From positions 4,775,798 to 4,839,797 of the forward strand of contig NZ_CP036261.1 in NCBI RefSeq assembly GCF_007741475.1: a DNA stretch of 64,000 nucleotides, written 5' to 3'. The position numbers and the translations under genes are program-made. Origin of the DNA: Rosistilla ulvae (GTDB lineage: Bacteria; Planctomycetota; Planctomycetia; Pirellulales; Pirellulaceae). The notes under the pieces were generated by a model, which did not search any database, was not told the DNA's origin, and saw nothing but the letters and a program-made list of their open reading frames with translations. Of the stretch, positions 25,053-34,637 are shown piece by piece. Each line of letters starts with the position of its first letter. Position 1 is the first letter of the stretch.

Positions 25053-25502
25053 CTACGCTCCGCGGCGGACGCCAATGGTCAACAAGAGGTTGGCGAAGAT
25101 CGCTTGGTCGCCGGTCTGAATCGTCAAGATGTGCTCGCGCGATCGCACCGCATCGTAGAATTGCATCTGTTCGATCGGTTCCAGCTGGACATCGCTTTTT
25201 GCATCGGCAAACAACTTGCGGAACTCATCCCACACCGGCGGATCGGCCGGCAATGCGTAGGGCCCCGATTGCGGATACATCATCGTGTTGGCGGCATCGA
25301 TCGGAATCGCCGTCAACAACGTCGCCAGGACTTGGCAACACGAAACCAATCCCGGCGCGAGGTTCAGACTAACGAGTTCCGCGCTGGGTCCCAACGTGTG
25401 ATACGCGGGATAGTTTCCGTCGGCGATCAAGACTTTGCTGTAATGTCCGCCGCGGGCCAGGACTTCGTTGATCTTGGGATGCAATAATTCGTGTTTGAGC
25501 AT
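25053..25502 (-). CDS. RbsD/FucU-family sugar mutarotase
   Basis: A 149-residue protein of the RbsD/FucU family, small decameric enzymes that interconvert the ring forms or anomers of ribose or fucose. The N-terminal LLHPKINEVLARGGHYSKVLIADGNYP segment has the catalytic histidine (His20) and the conserved ADGNYP. The C-terminal FYDAVRS and GDQAIFANLLLTIGV also fit. FucU-like fucose mutarotase is the closer match by eye, but the sugar is not certain. It lies 22 bases after the S49-family gene on the same strand and could be co-transcribed with it. Confidence 0.88.
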   Translation of the reverse strand: MLKHELLHPKINEVLARGGHYSKVLIADGNYPAYHTLGPSAELVSLNLAPGLVSCCQVLATLLTAIPIDAANTMMYPQSGPYALPADPPVWDEFRKLFADAKSDVQLEPIEQMQFYDAVRSREHILTIQTGDQAIFANLLLTIGVRRGA

Positions 25503-25524
25503 AACAGAGAAAGGTCGCTGCGGT

Positions 25525-26562
25525 TTAAGGTGCTAGGCCGGGATCGGGTTGCCAAATATACATAAACGTTGGCAAGCGTGAACGCATCAAACCAGGAATC
25601 TGCGGCATCGCCATCAATTGAGTAGGTTCGTTTGGCGTCGTGGCGTAAGGAGTTCGCGCCTTGTCCTGATCGCGATGCAGCATCACGACACACGCGTTGG
25701 GATCGCCGGCGTAGGCTCGTGCCGCAGCGATCGCGTCGTCGATATAGCCGACTTGGTCGATCACGCCCAACTTTTCTGCCTGCGTTCCGGTGAAGATCCG
25801 TCCGTCAAAAATCTCCGCGTCGGAATGGATGCGTTGTCGGGAACGCAGCACGACGTCTTTGAAACGCTCGTTATATTGTTCGGCGATCTCGGTCAGCAGT
25901 TCCTCTTCGTCCTCTTCCAAAAATCGCTCAGGCGATCCGATGTCGACAAACTTTCCGGCCCGAATCGTTTGTCCGGCGACGTTAAACTGCGCCATCGCGT
26001 CTTCGAGGTTGTACAGATTCAAGATCACGCCAAACCCGCCGACGATCGTTGTCGGGTGAGCCACGATTTGATCGGCCGCCGTAGCCAGCAAGTATCCGCC
26101 ACCGGTCGCGATATCCATCAAGACCGCCACGATCGGCATCCCGGTTCGCTCGCGAAACGCTTCCAGTTCGCGACGCATGATGTCCGACGCGGTCACGCCG
26201 CCGCCGTAGCTGTTGATGCGAATGATAACCGCCGAAATATCGCCTTCGCGTTCGACCTGGTCCAACTTCTCGCGGAAAATATCCAACGGGTTGTCCCCCA
26301 TCGAACCGATCCCCGCCTGGTTCTGGTTGACCAGCAACCCATCGACGTCGATCAAAGCGATCTTGCGACAGCTGCCCGCCTGCACAGGCATCGCCTTCAG
26401 TGGCGATCGATCGCGTAGGACTTGAGGTTGCATCGCAATCGGATCGGCGGAAACGTGCACCCGGGCGGGCATCAACCGAATCAAATTGTTGGTTTGGATC
26501 GCGTGTTTGCCGCATCCAATGCTGGACGCAAACAGGGTGCAAAGAATCAATAGGCGTGTCAT
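25525..26562 (-). CDS. S49 (SppA-like) lipoprotein lacking the catalytic dyad
   Basis: A 345-residue protein with a lipobox-like signal (LFASSIGC, Cys17) and a full S49 signal-peptide-peptidase fold: INSYGGGV, VLMDIATGGGYLLATAAD, TIVGGFGVI and RAGKFVDIGSPERF. In active SppA the nucleophilic Ser lies in SGGY and the base Lys 52 residues later. Here these positions are Gly154 (codon 26101-26103) and Val206 (codon 25945-25947), exactly 52 apart. The fold seems intact but peptidase activity is unlikely. A scaffold or binding role at the membrane is inferred. The gene precedes the RbsD/FucU gene by 22 bases. Confidence 0.82.
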   Translation of the reverse strand: MTRLLILCTLFASSIGCGKHAIQTNNLIRLMPARVHVSADPIAMQPQVLRDRSPLKAMPVQAGSCRKIALIDVDGLLVNQNQAGIGSMGDNPLDIFREKLDQVEREGDISAVIIRINSYGGGVTASDIMRRELEAFRERTGMPIVAVLMDIATGGGYLLATAADQIVAHPTTIVGGFGVILNLYNLEDAMAQFNVAGQTIRAGKFVDIGSPERFLEEDEEELLTEIAEQYNERFKDVVLRSRQRIHSDAEIFDGRIFTGTQAEKLGVIDQVGYIDDAIAAARAYAGDPNACVVMLHRDQDKARTPYATTPNEPTQLMAMPQIPGLMRSRLPTFMYIWQPDPGLAP

Positions 26563-26707
26563 GCAGCGGCTCTGATCAGCGGGTCGAGCGGCGCGGAATC
26601 CGTTCCTAACGCACTACCTTACGGATCGGAAATCTCACCCCACCGACTGTCACCAAACAAACGCTACCCGGTCCAATACCCGCCGCATATTGCCTGTCAT
26701 CGAACGA

Positions 26708-27574
26708 TCATGACTGCTGCGGCGACTTTGCCGAGGCTAGCGTCCGCTCCAAAACCTGCTGTCGCTCAAAATCGCGCTGGTCGATCCGGCCCAAGGCAAA
26801 ACATAAACAGCAGCCGACCGTAAACAGACCGAATTGCACCAATTGCATCTGCACAACAAAGGCGTCCGAAGAATAGTCGGACAAAGAATCGAGGAACCCA
26901 CGAAGCGTCCGGCGATCCCCAACCGACAAACTCAACGCCGTCGCGACCCAAGAATAGAGGATCACTCCGCCAAACAGAACCGCCAACAAACAGAGAGCGC
27001 GGATTCGCAAGTGCGCATACGCTAGCATTGTTGACGCCGAACCGATGTACAGCAAAACAAACAACGGAACCGCTAGCAACTGCGCCGCAACAACCGGCAC
27101 GTCATAGGCCCGTGCCGCGGACAGCAAAACCGCCACCAGAGTGGTCCCCAGCATGACCGACCGGATCGTAAACCGATACCGTCGTGGCAGATCGCCTTCG
27201 TTGGTATGCCACGCCAACCAAGCCGGGACGCCGAGCAGCGTCGAGACGGTCGACTGCAGCACCAGCAACCCACCCAACAACAACATATACCGTACCGGCG
27301 ATTCACGCCAGCAGATCGACATCACCAAGACATGCCAGACGAAAGCCGCCGCGCCAAAGAAGAGACGTCGCCACGAGAACATCGCCGAAAAGCAGACCGA
27401 TGCCGTCATCGAACATCCGAGCCACATCAGCCCGATCCAAACAGCTTGGCCAAATGGCGATCCGTAATCGAAACGCACCCACAGTCCAAACACAATCTGC
27501 AAAACCACAACCGTGATCGCTGCCAAGACAGACAGCACCCCGATCCGCGGATGGGTCAGCTCACCATTGGACAT
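26708..27574 (-). CDS. multi-pass membrane protein of unknown function
   Basis: A 288-residue protein that I do not recognise. About eight hydrophobic segments are spread evenly from residue 12 to 275, separated by short loops with Arg clusters, as in a polytopic inner-membrane protein. A GDLPRRYRFTIRSVMLGTTLVAVLL stretch in the middle resembles the short motif preceding membrane segments in many planctomycete proteins. There is no catalytic signature. It lies 240 bases beyond parB on the same strand; no functional link is implied. Confidence 0.65.
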   Translation of the reverse strand: MSNGELTHPRIGVLSVLAAITVVVLQIVFGLWVRFDYGSPFGQAVWIGLMWLGCSMTASVCFSAMFSWRRLFFGAAAFVWHVLVMSICWRESPVRYMLLLGGLLVLQSTVSTLLGVPAWLAWHTNEGDLPRRYRFTIRSVMLGTTLVAVLLSAARAYDVPVVAAQLLAVPLFVLLYIGSASTMLAYAHLRIRALCLLAVLFGGVILYSWVATALSLSVGDRRTLRGFLDSLSDYSSDAFVVQMQLVQFGLFTVGCCLCFALGRIDQRDFERQQVLERTLASAKSPQQS

Positions 27575-27814
27575 TGGAAAGCTCCACGCACTGAAGATAC
27601 TGGAGAGCGAACTGCCGAAGCGATCGGCAGAGCAGAATGGAATCGATCACGATGTCTACCGGGGGCCACGGGCAAATTTGCGGGAGCCCCCATTAAATCG
27701 ATTCTTGTGGCGGTCGGCTACCGCCGTGCGACAGCCTTTCCCGACTGTCTACCAACAAGCACCAAACAGCCAATGCGGATCGCGGCGGTAGAGCTTCGAT
27801 CCGCAGCAAACGAA

Positions 27815-28858
27815 CTACGCCGCAGCAACTTCCGGGTAACTCCCCTCGCCCGCCATCGCCGCGGTAATCCGTTCGAACTCTTCGGGGTTGGCGAAATGGA
27901 CGACGATCTTTCCCTTCCCTTTGGCTGTCTGTTTGATCTCGACCTTGGTCCCGAGATCCATTCGTAGCTGACGTTCCAGCGACGAGATCTGCGGCGAAGC
28001 GACCTGCTTTTTGCGAACCGCCGAAGCCGCCTGACCACCGGTCTCTTGATCCTCTTCCGCTTGCAGAATATCCGAAACGTGCGACTCGGTCTGCCGAACC
28101 GACCACTGCTCCTTGGCGATCGTTTCCGCCAATTCGCACTGCAGATCATCGTCCCCAAGTGGCAACAGAGCGCGGGCGTGACCGGCGGTCAGGGTTCCTT
28201 CTTGGATCGCATCGAGAACGGCATCGGGCAATTCCAACAGCCGCATTAGATTGGCAACCGTGCTGCGATCGATCTTCAACCGCTTCGCCAATTCGTTTTG
28301 CGGGCAGCCGTGCTGATCGATGTAGTTGCGGAACGACATCGCTTTTTCGACAGCGTTGAGATCCTTGCGTTGCAGGTTCTCGACGATCGCCAACTCGGCG
28401 ACCATCCGGTCGTCGGCTTCGCGGATCTCCGCGCGGACGGTTGTCATGCCGCCATGGATCGCAGCGCGCAAGCGGCGTTCGCCCGAGATCAATTGGTATC
28501 GTTCGCCATCGCGCCGAACGATCACCGGTTGCAATTGTTCGTGCGACTTCAGACTTTCGGCAAGCGCGGCGATCTCTTCGGTGTCGAACTGGCGTCGTGG
28601 TTGGAATGGATTGTTATCGATCTCGTAGACGTTCAAATGAACGACTTGCCCCGCGGGAACGGTCCCGTCGTCGATGTCACTTGGTTGCAATTTGGTTGCC
28701 TGCCGCGAGACCGGTGCAACATTCGTCGCCGGTGCTGCCGATTCGGTCTGCGTCGACCGTGGTTCGGTCGACAGCCCAATGTCGCCACCACGTTCGTTTT
28801 CGATCGGGGTGCCCAACAGCGCGGCTAATCCCTTTCCAAGTCTTCGATCTTTAGTCAC
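27815..28858 (-). CDS. parB: chromosome partitioning protein ParB
   Basis: A 347-residue ParB/Spo0J protein that binds parS sites and spreads as a CTP-dependent clamp for chromosome segregation. The N-terminal RLGKGLAALLG box that stimulates ParA, the CTP-binding ISGERRLRAA motif (about residue 125), the helix-turn-helix LAKRLKIDRSTVANLMRLL (about 185-205) and a C-terminal dimer domain are visible. It starts with GTG at 28858 and overlaps the parA stop by eight bases, implying coupled translation. Candidate binding sites lie at 29774-29789 and 34756-34771. Confidence 0.94.
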   Translation of the reverse strand: MTKDRRLGKGLAALLGTPIENERGGDIGLSTEPRSTQTESAAPATNVAPVSRQATKLQPSDIDDGTVPAGQVVHLNVYEIDNNPFQPRRQFDTEEIAALAESLKSHEQLQPVIVRRDGERYQLISGERRLRAAIHGGMTTVRAEIREADDRMVAELAIVENLQRKDLNAVEKAMSFRNYIDQHGCPQNELAKRLKIDRSTVANLMRLLELPDAVLDAIQEGTLTAGHARALLPLGDDDLQCELAETIAKEQWSVRQTESHVSDILQAEEDQETGGQAASAVRKKQVASPQISSLERQLRMDLGTKVEIKQTAKGKGKIVVHFANPEEFERITAAMAGEGSYPEVAAA

Positions 28859-29597
28859 GGCCGAGTACCTCCATGCAAAGCTGAGTATAAGCGTAGGCTC
28901 CGCGCGATCGCGGAGAATACTGAAAAATGTTTTCGCCGTGGCTAGGTGCCTCGGTCAACGCGACATCGCGTGGGACAACGGTGTCGAACACGATTTCGCC
29001 AAAGAACTCCCGAACCTCCGAATCGACTTCGTGGGTCAATTCCAAACGAGGATCGTACATCGTCAACAAGATCCCGCCAAAGGTCAGTCGGCCATCGGTG
29101 GCTTGAATCGCTTCGCGGATCACGTGAATCATTTGGGTCAGCCCTTCCATTGCAAAATATTCGCATTGAATGGGCATCAGAACTTCTGTCGACGCCGCCA
29201 GCGCGGCGCGGGTCAACGTCCCCAACGACGGTGGGCAATCGATCAAGACGTGGTCATAAGAGTGCAGGCCAGTCTCCAAATGCCTACGCAACATCGCCGC
29301 TTCGGAACCGGTCGCCTTGGCCAATTGATCCACATCCTGAAACGAACGACTGCCGGGCAACAGATCGAGATTCGTTTCGGTCGATTCGCGAATACTGTCG
29401 CGGAGCGTATTGGGATCGATCAACGGATGACGCTTCGCCGGTTCGATCCCCAGCGCGCTGGTGGCGTTGCACTGCGGATCCATGTCGACCAGCAGAGTTT
29501 TATAGCCTCCGCGAGCCAGACCGGCAGCTAGGTTAACGGCGGTCGTGGTTTTGCCCACGCCCCCTTTCTGATTCGCAACGCACAGGATCCGACCCAT
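28851..29597 (-). CDS. parA: chromosome partitioning ATPase ParA
   Basis: A 248-residue Walker-type ATPase that drives chromosome segregation with ParB. The deviant Walker A motif QKGGVGKTTT, LVDMDPQCNATSALG, and the Walker B region VLIDCPPSLG are present. The length is that of chromosomal Soj-type ParA without an N-terminal DNA-binding domain. ATG 29597 places the first strand (ILCVANQKGG) immediately; the frame continues to 29726, but that extension lacks similarity to ParA. A parS-like palindrome upstream suggests ParB may contact its own operon. Confidence 0.95.
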   Translation of the reverse strand: MGRILCVANQKGGVGKTTTAVNLAAGLARGGYKTLLVDMDPQCNATSALGIEPAKRHPLIDPNTLRDSIRESTETNLDLLPGSRSFQDVDQLAKATGSEAAMLRRHLETGLHSYDHVLIDCPPSLGTLTRAALAASTEVLMPIQCEYFAMEGLTQMIHVIREAIQATDGRLTFGGILLTMYDPRLELTHEVDSEVREFFGEIVFDTVVPRDVALTEAPSHGENIFQYSPRSRGAYAYTQLCMEVLGRD

Positions 29598-30047
29598 CTT
29601 GTTTCGCAATGCCGAGCGGTCAGTCTCGACGCGAAGCCTCCATGATGATTGGTGAATGCAGCCATCCTGGCCGCCCTTGGAAAACCTCGCTTCGTCGATT
29701 CGATGCGTGTTCTCCTGAGGTCCCATTCTAGCGAGGAACTACAAAAATGCAGAATGCCAGTTTTAGGACCGGTGGTTTCACGGGAAACAGTAGCGGATGA
29801 AGGGGCTGTACCACGCGGTCGCCTTGCAGAAACCAGACGCAATTCAACCGACACCCGATCGCCGATCGACACAAATGGCCAAGACACAGAAAGTCATCTG
29901 CCCCAATCGAAAATAATTTTCACATGCGGACGATGGCCAGTTTCCATAAACCCTTACCACGGCTACCATAGTGACGCATGTACACTCCGCAAGCGAATCA
30001 GGGCAGTTCGCTTACCACCGCGTGGCAAGTCAGGATGACCATCAACA
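29598..30047. other. divergent intergenic region upstream of parA
   Basis: This 450-base gap lies between parA (minus) and the PEP-CTERM gene (plus). It contains the parS-like site at 29774-29789 and an AT-richer stretch near 29905-29925 (gaaaataattttcac) that may mark promoters. No supported coding frame is seen. Confidence 0.5.
29774..29789. promoter_or_regulatory. parS-like site upstream of parA
   Basis: GGTTTCACGGGAAACA matches the bacterial parS consensus TGTTTCACGTGAAACA at 14 of 16 positions. It lies 177 bases upstream of the parA start. Binding by ParB is inferred from the match and the position. Confidence 0.6.
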
Positions 30048-30728
30048 ATGACTACAGCGTCGATCAAACGTCTCGCAATTATCGTATTTCTTTTGCTTTC
30101 GAGCAGTTCCGCCAGGGCGGATATCATCTTGCTCCTCGATACGACCAACCGCATGTTTTCGTTCGAAGGGACCGACACTGGAACGCTTGGAAACGCTGGA
30201 TCGGCCGGGAGAGCGTATTGGGACACCAACGCTACCGACCCTTCTCCCCCCAACACGACAACCTTTGTCCTTAGCAATGCGTTTCAATTCGAAAGCAATC
30301 CGACAAGCGACACTAGCGCCGCGCTGGTCCTACAATTCGACAACGCCAACATGCTGACCGGATTGCTTCTAGCGACCCAGTTTGCTGGACAAGCGAATCA
30401 ATCGGGAACGATCAGCACGGTCAGCAACTTTAGCTTCAACTATGGCACCGGCTTCAGCGGCACCAACAGCGAAGTCTATCTCACAAGCTTTGAGAATATC
30501 GTTCTTGGTGCTGGCTACAATGTTCCGCTGTCGGCCGGACCTACGCACGCAACCGGTTTCCAGCCGATCCAGGTCCAGTCGGCGCAAACCGCTGCAGCTC
30601 CCGAACCAGGATCGCTCGCGCTGATGGCCAGCGGACTTGCCGGAGCGGCTCTGCTGCGACGACGCCAACGTCGATTGAAAGAAGACCGCAACGAGAGTGA
30701 ATTGGCTCCAGCGCCCGCGGCCGACTAG
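30048..30728 (+). CDS. PEP-CTERM sorting-domain secreted protein
   Basis: A 226-residue exported protein. It has a signal peptide (residues about 7-24, LAIIVFLLLSSSSARA), a Ser/Thr/Asn/Gly-rich beta-type body and a C-terminal PEP-CTERM tripartite signal: APEPGS, a hydrophobic stretch (LALMASGLAGAALL) and an Arg cluster (RRRQRR). Such proteins are cleaved and attached by an exosortase in exopolysaccharide-producing Gram-negatives. The function of the body is unknown. Unusually, about 17 polar, acidic residues follow the Arg cluster. No exosortase gene is visible in the window. Confidence 0.85.
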   Translation: MTTASIKRLAIIVFLLLSSSSARADIILLLDTTNRMFSFEGTDTGTLGNAGSAGRAYWDTNATDPSPPNTTTFVLSNAFQFESNPTSDTSAALVLQFDNANMLTGLLLATQFAGQANQSGTISTVSNFSFNYGTGFSGTNSEVYLTSFENIVLGAGYNVPLSAGPTHATGFQPIQVQSAQTAAAPEPGSLALMASGLAGAALLRRRQRRLKEDRNESELAPAPAAD

Positions 30729-30879
30729 CTCGTCCCTGCAACTCGCTACCGCACGCAGCAGACTACATATTGCGTGCGTGCTTCTCGTCAACCATCCGCA
30801 CACAGCGATTGCCTACGCAGTCGGTTGGATCGCCCAAGCGACGAAACCAATCGATGCGAGCTTCTCCAGCCTCGATGCG

Positions 30880-32187
30880 TTAGCGTCGATTCAGCGGATT
30901 GAAGACGAGCCCGGTCAGGGGTTCGCGAGCCAGATGAAACGTGTTCGCGGGAAGCTGTTCTTCTTGAACAGCGATCGTCTCCATCGCGTCGACATCGATC
31001 GGCGGCACCAACGCGGCATAGCTACATGCCTCCGGCCCACCGAGCTTGGTCACCAGATCTTCGATCGTTCGACGATATTGGATCGTCGGCGTGGCATCTT
31101 GCAACAGATCGGAGATGATCAAATGGTGCAATAGATTGACCGAAAGCTCGCACCATTCGTCGCTCGCTTCAGGACACAGTTCGCGCAAACGGTCGATCGC
31201 CGCCTCTTTGGCCTCGCATAAAACCCAACGCCGATCCGTGCCACAATAGATTGCTAACCGTCCCTGGTGATCGCTGGTGGAGATCGGCGTCCATGCGATT
31301 TCGGCCGCATCGGGTCCTTCGGCGATCGTGTTGCACGTGAAACATTCCCCAATCCGTGCAACCAAATCTTCGCTGCTGATCGGATTGCCGCCGCCGAACA
31401 CCCGATGACTCGAGTGCAGCAGATCGACCGAATCCTCGAGCCGCCAGATTAGGGTCAGCACAAAATTGGCGGGATGATCGCTTGCGACCGGACCCTCATG
31501 TTCTTGCAACCAGCTGAAATACCTTTCGCTCGCCCGCACACGATCCTCTCCCGCCGCGACCAGCATTGGCGAAGGACCAACGATCTCTTGAATGGCACCA
31601 ATCGTCCGAGCGTCGCTGATCGGCCACATCGAATGCCGGACTCCAGCATCGTCGACGCACGTAATTTCCAACCCATCCTGAATCGCGGAATCCAATAGAT
31701 GCTGCAGCCGATCACCCGGATCCGAACAAAGGCCCACCACGGGGCTGAAGTTCGCGGCGCATTGACGCACTAAATCGAAGCGTTCCTGAACGATGGCGTC
31801 ATCCATTTCGCTGGCCGAATAGAGTCGGCGGTCTTCGGGCGAATCAAAACGAACACCACACAAGATGCCCCGCATGCTGACGCTTTGGTCTCCATCAGCA
31901 AACGTCTGTTGGTAGATGTAGACCTCGGGAGCCGCTTCATGCTGCAGAACCCCTTCGGTTTGCCAACGCCGCCAGAACTTCGCCGCCCGTTGGTCGCTGC
32001 TGCCCCGAACGTCCCCCGGCTCCTCGCGGTTGGCAATCAATCGAATGCAACCGGCCGGATGTCGCTTATATAAGATGTCTCTCTGTTCGAGACGGAGTGC
32101 ATCGACTGAGGGAGCAACGACGTCGCTCAGGTTGCCGACATGGCCAAGGTTGTAACGCAGGGCACGGATCGCGGAAATTTCCGGCAT
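30880..32187 (-). CDS. DUF1015 family protein
   Basis: A 435-residue cytoplasmic protein of the DUF1015 family, whose N-terminal hallmarks are seen: PEISAIRALRYNLGHVGNLSDVVAPSVD, then QRDILYKRHPAGCIRLI, and a later IYQQTF...MRGILCGVRFD segment. Some family members have been linked to serine or D-amino-acid metabolism, but the biochemical role is not settled and I assign none. The usual motif reads VVAPPYDVI; here it is VVAPSVDAL. ATG 32187 matches the family start; the frame continues to 32316. It follows the creatininase-family gene by 145 bases on the same strand. Confidence 0.82.
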   Translation of the reverse strand: MPEISAIRALRYNLGHVGNLSDVVAPSVDALRLEQRDILYKRHPAGCIRLIANREEPGDVRGSSDQRAAKFWRRWQTEGVLQHEAAPEVYIYQQTFADGDQSVSMRGILCGVRFDSPEDRRLYSASEMDDAIVQERFDLVRQCAANFSPVVGLCSDPGDRLQHLLDSAIQDGLEITCVDDAGVRHSMWPISDARTIGAIQEIVGPSPMLVAAGEDRVRASERYFSWLQEHEGPVASDHPANFVLTLIWRLEDSVDLLHSSHRVFGGGNPISSEDLVARIGECFTCNTIAEGPDAAEIAWTPISTSDHQGRLAIYCGTDRRWVLCEAKEAAIDRLRELCPEASDEWCELSVNLLHHLIISDLLQDATPTIQYRRTIEDLVTKLGGPEACSYAALVPPIDVDAMETIAVQEEQLPANTFHLAREPLTGLVFNPLNRR

Positions 32188-32332
32188 GAAGACTTCGGGG
32201 GCTGATACGAAATGAAACGTCGAGAACAGCGATTCATTGTACGCTTCGAGGCCCAAGTTGTCGCAGCCCGCACCGCGAGCAAGCGATGGGAAAGCGGGAT
32301 TCGTTCCCCGCCCCAAACGCTTGTAGCAAGTT

Positions 32333-33112
32333 TTACGCGAAGGGAAATTGGTCGTCGATTTCCGCTTGGCTTAACTCTGCCAAAAACGGAGCGATCCGCT
32401 GGACGATCAAGTCCATCACCGCGCGTCCCTTTTCGGCCGTTGCGGCATGCGGATTTCCCGAACCGGAATTGGTCGTCAACAGATGCCACGGACGTGTGAT
32501 CGACACCCAACCTTCGTTGAGCGCTTCGAATCGCATCGGCCGTCTCGCTCCCGAATCGGCACGCAGGCTGTTGTCATCTTCCAGGGCGACGAAATCGGGA
32601 AAGTAGGCCAACGCCAGCGAGGTCTCCATTTCGCCGGCGTGGTCCTCGGCGACGTCGAAAATCTCGTGGTACCGGTCGCGAACCATCTGGAACCAATTGC
32701 AGAGGAAGATCTGCGACGCACATTGGCCGTGCAGTTCCCGCAGGATCGGCTTCAGCTCATTCCCGCCGTGGCTGTTCAAGAAGACGATCTTTCGGATCCC
32801 CGCCCGTTGGATCGATTCCACCAAATCCTTCACGACCATCAGCATCGTCGACGGATTCAGGTTCATCGCCAGCGGCAATGCGTTCATATTCGTTTCAGTG
32901 CCGTAGGGGATGGTCGGCAACAACACCACGCGGCCCCCTTGTGCATTGGCCGCTTCGCAAACCGCCCGCCCGATACAACGACTCTCCATCGTGTCGGTAC
33001 CATACGGTAGATGGAGGTTGTGCGGCTCGGTGGCTCCAAACGGGAGCACGGCCACGCGGAAGTCGCCATCGCGAACATCGGTCAATGTGATTTCTTCGAG
33101 GATCGACTTCAT
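32333..33112 (-). CDS. creatininase family amidohydrolase
   Basis: A 259-residue member of the creatininase/MftE family, metal-dependent hydrolases acting on cyclic or peptide amides. VLPFGATEPHNLHLPYGTD carries the metal-binding Glu, His and Asp, and KIVFLNSHGGNE and EDHAGEMETS the other ligands. The length is normal. The family includes creatinine amidohydrolase, enzymes of riboflavin/F420 synthesis and MftE; the substrate here cannot be told. The chosen ATG at 33112 begins a few residues before the first strand; the frame extends upstream to 33238. Confidence 0.88.
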   Translation of the reverse strand: MKSILEEITLTDVRDGDFRVAVLPFGATEPHNLHLPYGTDTMESRCIGRAVCEAANAQGGRVVLLPTIPYGTETNMNALPLAMNLNPSTMLMVVKDLVESIQRAGIRKIVFLNSHGGNELKPILRELHGQCASQIFLCNWFQMVRDRYHEIFDVAEDHAGEMETSLALAYFPDFVALEDDNSLRADSGARRPMRFEALNEGWVSITRPWHLLTTNSGSGNPHAATAEKGRAVMDLIVQRIAPFLAELSQAEIDDQFPFA

Positions 33113-33221
33113 TGGAACAGCGACTTTCAAAAGGCAGGAGATCAGCGGCGGCAGGATACCACGCACAGACCGTAGGGCATCCTTAAACGGAACATTCGAT
33201 CGACCTAGCGTGCCAGAGCGT

Positions 33222-33851
33222 CTACGGATGCAGGACACATTCGAAGGTCCCCGAAACAGCAGTCTCCTGGGAGGAGCTGCTGCTCATCACCGACGCATTC
33301 TCGATCCGAGCGGTCACCTTCCCTTGCTCGACGGCGATCGTGACCGGAACCGGTTGATCCTCGGGCGAGAACCAAATCGTACCGCCAGCTTCCTTCTGCG
33401 CGAACAACCGCGCTGAAACTGTCTGCCCCGCCAATGCGTTGAGATCTCCGGCCGTCGAAAGATTCGCCTGCAACAGGAAGGCGGGAAAGGTCTCGTCGTC
33501 GCCATCTTTGCTGCTGGAGATCTTCAAGACCGCCGGTCGGCCCGGGTTGATCGCGATCAGCTGCACATAACTGGCGGCGAACTGGGTCGGTGAATCCAAC
33601 GTCATCATCCCCTTGCCGGTCGTGTCGCCGATGCCACTGACATCCCCTGCGGTCTCGGCAACCTGCTGGGTCGTCGCTTCCACTTTGGCAACCGCCTCTT
33701 CGGTCGCCGATTTCACTTCTGACGAAACATCCGACGCGACACTCGTCGCAGTCTCTTTCGCCTGATCGACCAATTCGTTCAGTTTCTCTTTGCTGCAGCC
33801 GCTGGCCGCCGATGCGACCAACAGTGCGCACGCGATCCGAAGGGTAATCAT
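33222..33851 (-). CDS. lipoprotein with coiled-coil segment
   Basis: A 209-residue protein with a lipoprotein signal (LLVASAASGCS, Cys about residue 18). Residues about 20-70 form an Ala/Glu/Val/Thr-rich amphipathic helix with heptad-like spacing. The remainder is a beta-rich domain (QFAASYVQLIAIN...FECVLHP). I do not recognise the family. ATG 33851 is chosen because the signal follows directly. It probably sits in the outer or cytoplasmic membrane facing the periplasm. A 970-base repeat-rich gap lies upstream. Confidence 0.7.
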   Translation of the reverse strand: MITLRIACALLVASAASGCSKEKLNELVDQAKETATSVASDVSSEVKSATEEAVAKVEATTQQVAETAGDVSGIGDTTGKGMMTLDSPTQFAASYVQLIAINPGRPAVLKISSSKDGDDETFPAFLLQANLSTAGDLNALAGQTVSARLFAQKEAGGTIWFSPEDQPVPVTIAVEQGKVTARIENASVMSSSSSQETAVSGTFECVLHP

Positions 33852-34169
33852 GGATAAAGCCGTTCCCGGGAAAAGATAAGAAGCGGAAAAAATCGCACTC
33901 AACAATATAATGCCCCGTCACGACCGAAACAAATCGCCGCGGCGGGCCCGCAGGGCTATTCAGTGTTTCAATTTGAGGTATCAGCTTAGCGACCGGTTTA
34001 CCTGGAGAACCGGACGCTAACGCGTGGCGGCTAATTTGCCTAAGCACAAACACGGATTAGTCCTGACGAGCTTGCCGGTCGGGTGACAGCTCAGCGGGGC
34101 GTGTCATTTATAATGGCCAGTGGCTTGATGCTGGATCGCACGTTGTTTTTTTTGTGTGCCACTGGCTAT

Positions 34170-34565
34170 GCCAGTGTTCCTGCAGCGAAGCAGGGAGATT
34201 GGAATCAACAAACAAGTTCTCCAATGCCAAACGGCGAGAGTTCCGCCATCACGATCGGCGTGAGATGCCTTTGGTGCTTTGCCAGTGTTCCTGCAGCGAA
34301 GCAGAGAGATTGGAATCAACAAACAAGTTCTCCAATGCCAAACGGCGAGAGTTCCGCCATCACGATCGGCGTGAGATGCCTTTGGTGCTTCGTTTGTGGA
34401 GCACTGGCAAAGCCAGTGGCACCCAGACGCGTTGTTTTTGTGTGCCACTGGCTATGCCAGTGTTCCTGCAGCGAAGCAGAGAGATTGGAATCAACATACA
34501 GATTCTCCAATTCTAAACGGCGAGGGTTCCGCCATCACGATCGGCTGGAGATGCCTTTGGTGCTT
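34170..34565. repeat. three copies of a 111-bp repeat
   Basis: Copies lie at 34170-34280, 34281-34391 and 34456-34565. The first two are in tandem and nearly identical, and the third has diverged more. Each begins with gccagtgttcctgcagcgaag and ends with gatgcctttggtgctt. The third copy is bracketed by the inverted pair gccactggct / agccagtggc. Reading frames on both strands through the unit give low-quality Cys/His/Arg-rich peptides, so I treat it as non-coding. Confidence 0.85.
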
Positions 34566-34637
34566 CGTTTGTGGAGCACTGGCATAGCCAGTGGCACCCA
34601 GGCGGGCGAGCCCGCAGGGCGACTCAGTTCGGGCATA

